Assembly (NCBI GenBank): GCA_014799765.1 | Contig: JAAVHK010000095.1 | Span: 1-7,736 of the forward strand | Source: Ruminococcus sp. | Lineage (GTDB): Bacteria; Bacillota; Clostridia; Oscillospirales; Ruminococcaceae | DNA length: 7,736 nucleotides | Reading direction: 5' to 3' | Shown: piece after piece, positions 5,779 through 7,736 of the stretch | How the letters are laid out: every line of letters begins with the position of its first letter | Numbering within the stretch: position 1 is the stretch's first letter | Notes under the pieces: model-generated | Databases searched by the model: none | Told to the model about the DNA's origin: nothing | The model's input: the letters and a program-made list of their open reading frames with translations, nothing else | Program-made: the position numbers and the translations under genes

Positions 5779-6684
5779 ATGTTAGATATAAATGAACTCA
5801 CTGAAATATGTTCAGGACTGGAATGTAAAATCATTCCGGAATGTCCGCTGAATAACTACGTAACTTTCCGGACCGGCGGAAACTGTCGGGCATTGATAAG
5901 CATGAATTCACCGGAATCCGCTGTGGAGATTTTAAATTATCTCCGGAGCAGGAATATAAAATATTTCGTCCTTGGTAACGGCAGTAACGTTATACCGGCT
6001 GATGAGGGTTTCGACGGCGTTATAATTCTTATGAAAAGCGATTTTTCAGGAATAACGGTCACCGGAAACAGAATAACCTGTCAGTCGGGAGCGTTGCTTT
6101 CAACGGTCTGTACGTCCGCACAGAAAGCAGGGTTATCGGGTATGGAAAATCTTTACGGCATACCGGGGACTGTCGGCGGAGCGTTATACATGAATGCCGG
6201 TGCATACGGTACGGAAATATCAGATGTAATCGTTTCTGCCGGATATATAGACAGTACCGGCAGTATACGTACAATAGACCGTACTGAAATGGATTTATCA
6301 TACCGACACAGTATTTTTTCCGGAAAAAATTTACTTATAACTTCAGTAACGTTTGAACTCACAGACGGTGAACCGGAAGAAATACGCCGTAAGATGTCGG
6401 AATGCCTTAATAAGAGACAGTCCAGACAACCGCTTGAATTTGCCAGTGCCGGAAGTACTTTCAAGAGACCGCAGGGCAGTTACGCATCTTTACTCATAGA
6501 ACAGTGCGGACTTAAAGGACTTACTTACGGTGGTGCACAGGTCAGCGAAAAACACAGCGGATTTGTAATAAACAAAGGCGGTGCCACGTGTTCGGACGTT
6601 CTTACACTCTGCCGGAAAATTCAGGAGACTGTAAGGGAAAAAACAGGTTATTCACTGGAATTAGAGCCAATTATACTTAAATAA
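5779..6684 (+). CDS. murB: UDP-N-acetylmuramate dehydrogenase (UDP-N-acetylenolpyruvoylglucosamine reductase)
   Basis: MurB is a cytoplasmic FAD enzyme that uses NADPH to reduce UDP-N-acetylglucosamine enolpyruvate to UDP-N-acetylmuramate, the second committed step of peptidoglycan synthesis. The 301-residue product has the FAD-binding start NNYVTFRTGG (25-34), VLGNGSN (64-70), GIPGTVGGALYMNAGAYG (127-144), SYRHSIF (174-180), SAGSTFKRP (223-231), GAQVSEKHSGFVIN (252-265) and the terminal LELEP. R176, S226 and E296 correspond to the catalytic Arg, Ser proton donor and Glu of the family. The length and the GSTFKRP form fit the shorter type II MurB of Gram-positives. GAGGAG lies 5 nt before the ATG at 5779. 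It is followed after 50 nt by rapZ. Confidence 0.97.
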   Translation: MLDINELTEICSGLECKIIPECPLNNYVTFRTGGNCRALISMNSPESAVEILNYLRSRNIKYFVLGNGSNVIPADEGFDGVIILMKSDFSGITVTGNRITCQSGALLSTVCTSAQKAGLSGMENLYGIPGTVGGALYMNAGAYGTEISDVIVSAGYIDSTGSIRTIDRTEMDLSYRHSIFSGKNLLITSVTFELTDGEPEEIRRKMSECLNKRQSRQPLEFASAGSTFKRPQGSYASLLIEQCGLKGLTYGGAQVSEKHSGFVINKGGATCSDVLTLCRKIQETVREKTGYSLELEPIILK

Positions 6685-6701
6685 ATTAATAATTATTAAT
6701 T
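6684..6701. repeat. 18-bp perfect AT-only palindrome in the murB-rapZ gap
   Basis: The sequence aattaataattattaatt equals its own reverse complement. It starts at the last base of the murB stop codon and is followed by a similar unit, gttaattg. It fills much of the longest gap in the cluster (50 nt). It could be a weak AT-rich operator or simply low-complexity spacer; there is no GC stem or downstream U-run for a terminator. Confidence 0.4.
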
Positions 6702-6734
6702 GTTAATTGAAAAAAGTTTTCGGGAGGTAAAAAT

Positions 6735-7601
6735 ATGAATCTGCTGATTATTACCGGTATGTCCGGTTCAGGAAAATCATGCGTCATGGACGTAATGGAA
6801 GATATAGGCTATTACTGCATTGACAATATACCGCCTAAATTAATATCACGTTTTGTAGATATATGCCGGAAATCAGATATTGACAAGATAGCCGTTGCGG
6901 TAGATATACGTACAGGCGATATGTTTACAGAAATATTCCGTTCATGGCAGTCGCTGAAAGAAAATGAATACCTCGATATAAAGGTACTGTTTCTTGAAGC
7001 CGGTGACGAAATTCTCATAAAGCGTTACAAGGAAACACGTCGCCGACACCCTCTTGACGAAAAATTCAACGGTAATCTCCACGACGCTATAAATTATGAA
7101 AGAATGCAGTTATCACAGCTCCGTGAAATTGCCGACTATTATATTGACACCTCGGAAATATCCACATCACAGTTAAAAGAACAGATTAAGGAAACGTTTC
7201 TTAACAGTTCGTCCGATTCGCTGATAATAAAAGTAATGTCTTTCGGATTCAAATACGGCGTTTCCACAGAATCAGACCTTGTGTTTGATGTCCGCTGTCT
7301 GCCTAATCCGTATTATATAGAAAGTCTCCGTAATCATACCGGTTGTGATGAGTGCGTGAGGGATTACGTAATGAGTTTTGAAAAGTCCAGAATATTATTT
7401 GAAAAGCTGAAAGATTTGATAGACTATCTCATACCGCTGTACGTCCACGAGGGGAAAAGTCAGCTGGTAATAGCATTCGGGTGTACCGGCGGTAAGCACA
7501 GGTCAATAACGTTTGCGGAACTCATGGCGAAACATCTTTCAGGTAACTATAAAGTACAGAAATATCACCGTGATATAACCAAAGATAAAAAATTCAGCTG
7601 A
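6735..7601 (+). CDS. rapZ: RapZ/YvcJ-family nucleotide-binding protein
   Basis: This family pairs an N-terminal P-loop domain with a C-terminal domain. In E. coli RapZ binds small RNAs and glucosamine 6-phosphate and guides RNase E; in B. subtilis YvcJ hydrolyses nucleotides and its mRNA/RNA role is less clear. The 288-residue product is normal length. Visible are Walker A GMSGSGKS (8-15), CIDNIPP (28-34), TRRRHPL (101-107), SFGFKYG (169-175), FDVRCLPNPYY (184-194), and GCTGGKHRS (249-257) near the end, with H255 and R256 matching sugar-phosphate-site residues of E. coli RapZ as I remember them, then YHRDI (277-281). GGGAGGT lies 6 nt before the ATG at 6735. Downstream neighbour whiA begins 16 nt after the stop. 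The adjacent murB and whiA are the usual company. In E. coli the role concerns glmS; which RNA targets apply here is unknown. Confidence 0.95.
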   Translation: MNLLIITGMSGSGKSCVMDVMEDIGYYCIDNIPPKLISRFVDICRKSDIDKIAVAVDIRTGDMFTEIFRSWQSLKENEYLDIKVLFLEAGDEILIKRYKETRRRHPLDEKFNGNLHDAINYERMQLSQLREIADYYIDTSEISTSQLKEQIKETFLNSSSDSLIIKVMSFGFKYGVSTESDLVFDVRCLPNPYYIESLRNHTGCDECVRDYVMSFEKSRILFEKLKDLIDYLIPLYVHEGKSQLVIAFGCTGGKHRSITFAELMAKHLSGNYKVQKYHRDITKDKKFS

Positions 7602-7617
7602 TTCGGGAGGGAAATTC

Positions 7618-7736
7618 ATGTCATTTGCCGAAGATGTCCGTCGGGAAATATGTTCTTCTATAAGCGACAACAATAAACGTTTTTCGTGTCTGTACGGTAT
7701 GCTACTTTTCGGACGTGAACTCACACCGGAAAGAAT
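7618..7736 (+). CDS. whiA: Probable DNA-binding protein WhiA (N-terminal fragment, runs off the window)
   Basis: The frame is open from the ATG at 7618 to the window edge, 39 full codons plus two bases. GGGAGGG lies about 6 nt upstream and the gene begins 16 nt after the rapZ stop codon. The protein starts MSFAEDVRREICSSI and continues to CLYGMLLFGRELTPER. The opening MSF-x-x-x-V and the later LYG-x-LLFG match the N-terminal, LAGLIDADG-like domain of WhiA in Clostridia. WhiA is a nucleoid-associated regulator tied to cell division and sporulation genes. Identification rests on a short fragment and on its place after rapZ. Many Bacillota have yvcK between rapZ and whiA; it is absent at this junction. 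Confidence 0.78.
   Translation, partial: MSFAEDVRREICSSISDNNKRFSCLYGMLLFGRELTPER

Noticed and set aside
7539..7724. Minus-strand frame across the rapZ-whiA junction
   Set aside because: It overlaps the rapZ end and the whiA start antisense, and no ribosome binding site or family match supports it.
1..7736. Mobile elements, CRISPR arrays, tRNA or rRNA genes, toxin or defence systems
   Set aside because: No transposase, regular spaced direct repeats, tRNA-like cloverleaf or defence-like proteins were seen. All long frames are accounted for by housekeeping genes and one unassigned membrane protein.

Overview
The window is a compact housekeeping stretch that looks like the chromosome of a low-to-mid GC Gram-positive bacterium (Bacillota, class Clostridia). 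The Ruminococcus/Oscillospiraceae neighbourhood is my best guess, from the style of the proteins and the order hprK-murB-rapZ-whiA; no 16S or marker search was possible. Evidence for Bacillota includes HPr kinase/phosphorylase, WhiA, strong GGAGG-type ribosome binding sites and sigma-A-like promoters. I see no mobile element, CRISPR array, tRNA or rRNA.

Layout. Positions 2-82 hold what looks like the last 26 codons of an unidentified plus-strand gene. It converges on a minus-strand operon, and the two share an apparently bidirectional terminator (85-129). The minus-strand operon is rpsO (ribosomal protein S15, 2416-2682) followed by pnp (polynucleotide phosphorylase, 142-2259), the classical rpsO-pnp pair. 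Its promoter lies at 2769-2797 with an A/T-tract UP-like element upstream. A structured rpsO leader of about 80 nt and two hairpins in the rpsO-pnp spacer are probable control elements.

A divergent promoter (TTGACG, 17 nt, TATAAT at 2868-2896) drives a plus-strand cluster that runs to the window edge: rpe (ribulose-phosphate 3-epimerase, TTG start), a membrane-anchored protein of unknown function with a faint glycosidase-like barrel signature, hprK, murB, rapZ (yvcJ) and the beginning of a whiA-like gene. Gaps between these genes are 14, 30, 24, 50 and 16 nt, with a good ribosome binding site before each gene except rpe, so one transcript is likely. No gene-free stretch exceeds 300 bases; the largest is the 250-nt divergent promoter region.

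Together the right-hand genes connect carbon flow (rpe, HprK control of catabolite repression), cell-wall precursor synthesis (MurB), amino-sugar or RNA-based regulation (RapZ family) and division or growth control (WhiA). Most of this is conventional. The parts that deserve attention are the rpsO leader, where four short complementary segments can form mutually exclusive helices including one that captures the Shine-Dalgarno sequence, the pnp leader inverted repeat, and the unassigned membrane protein between rpe and hprK.
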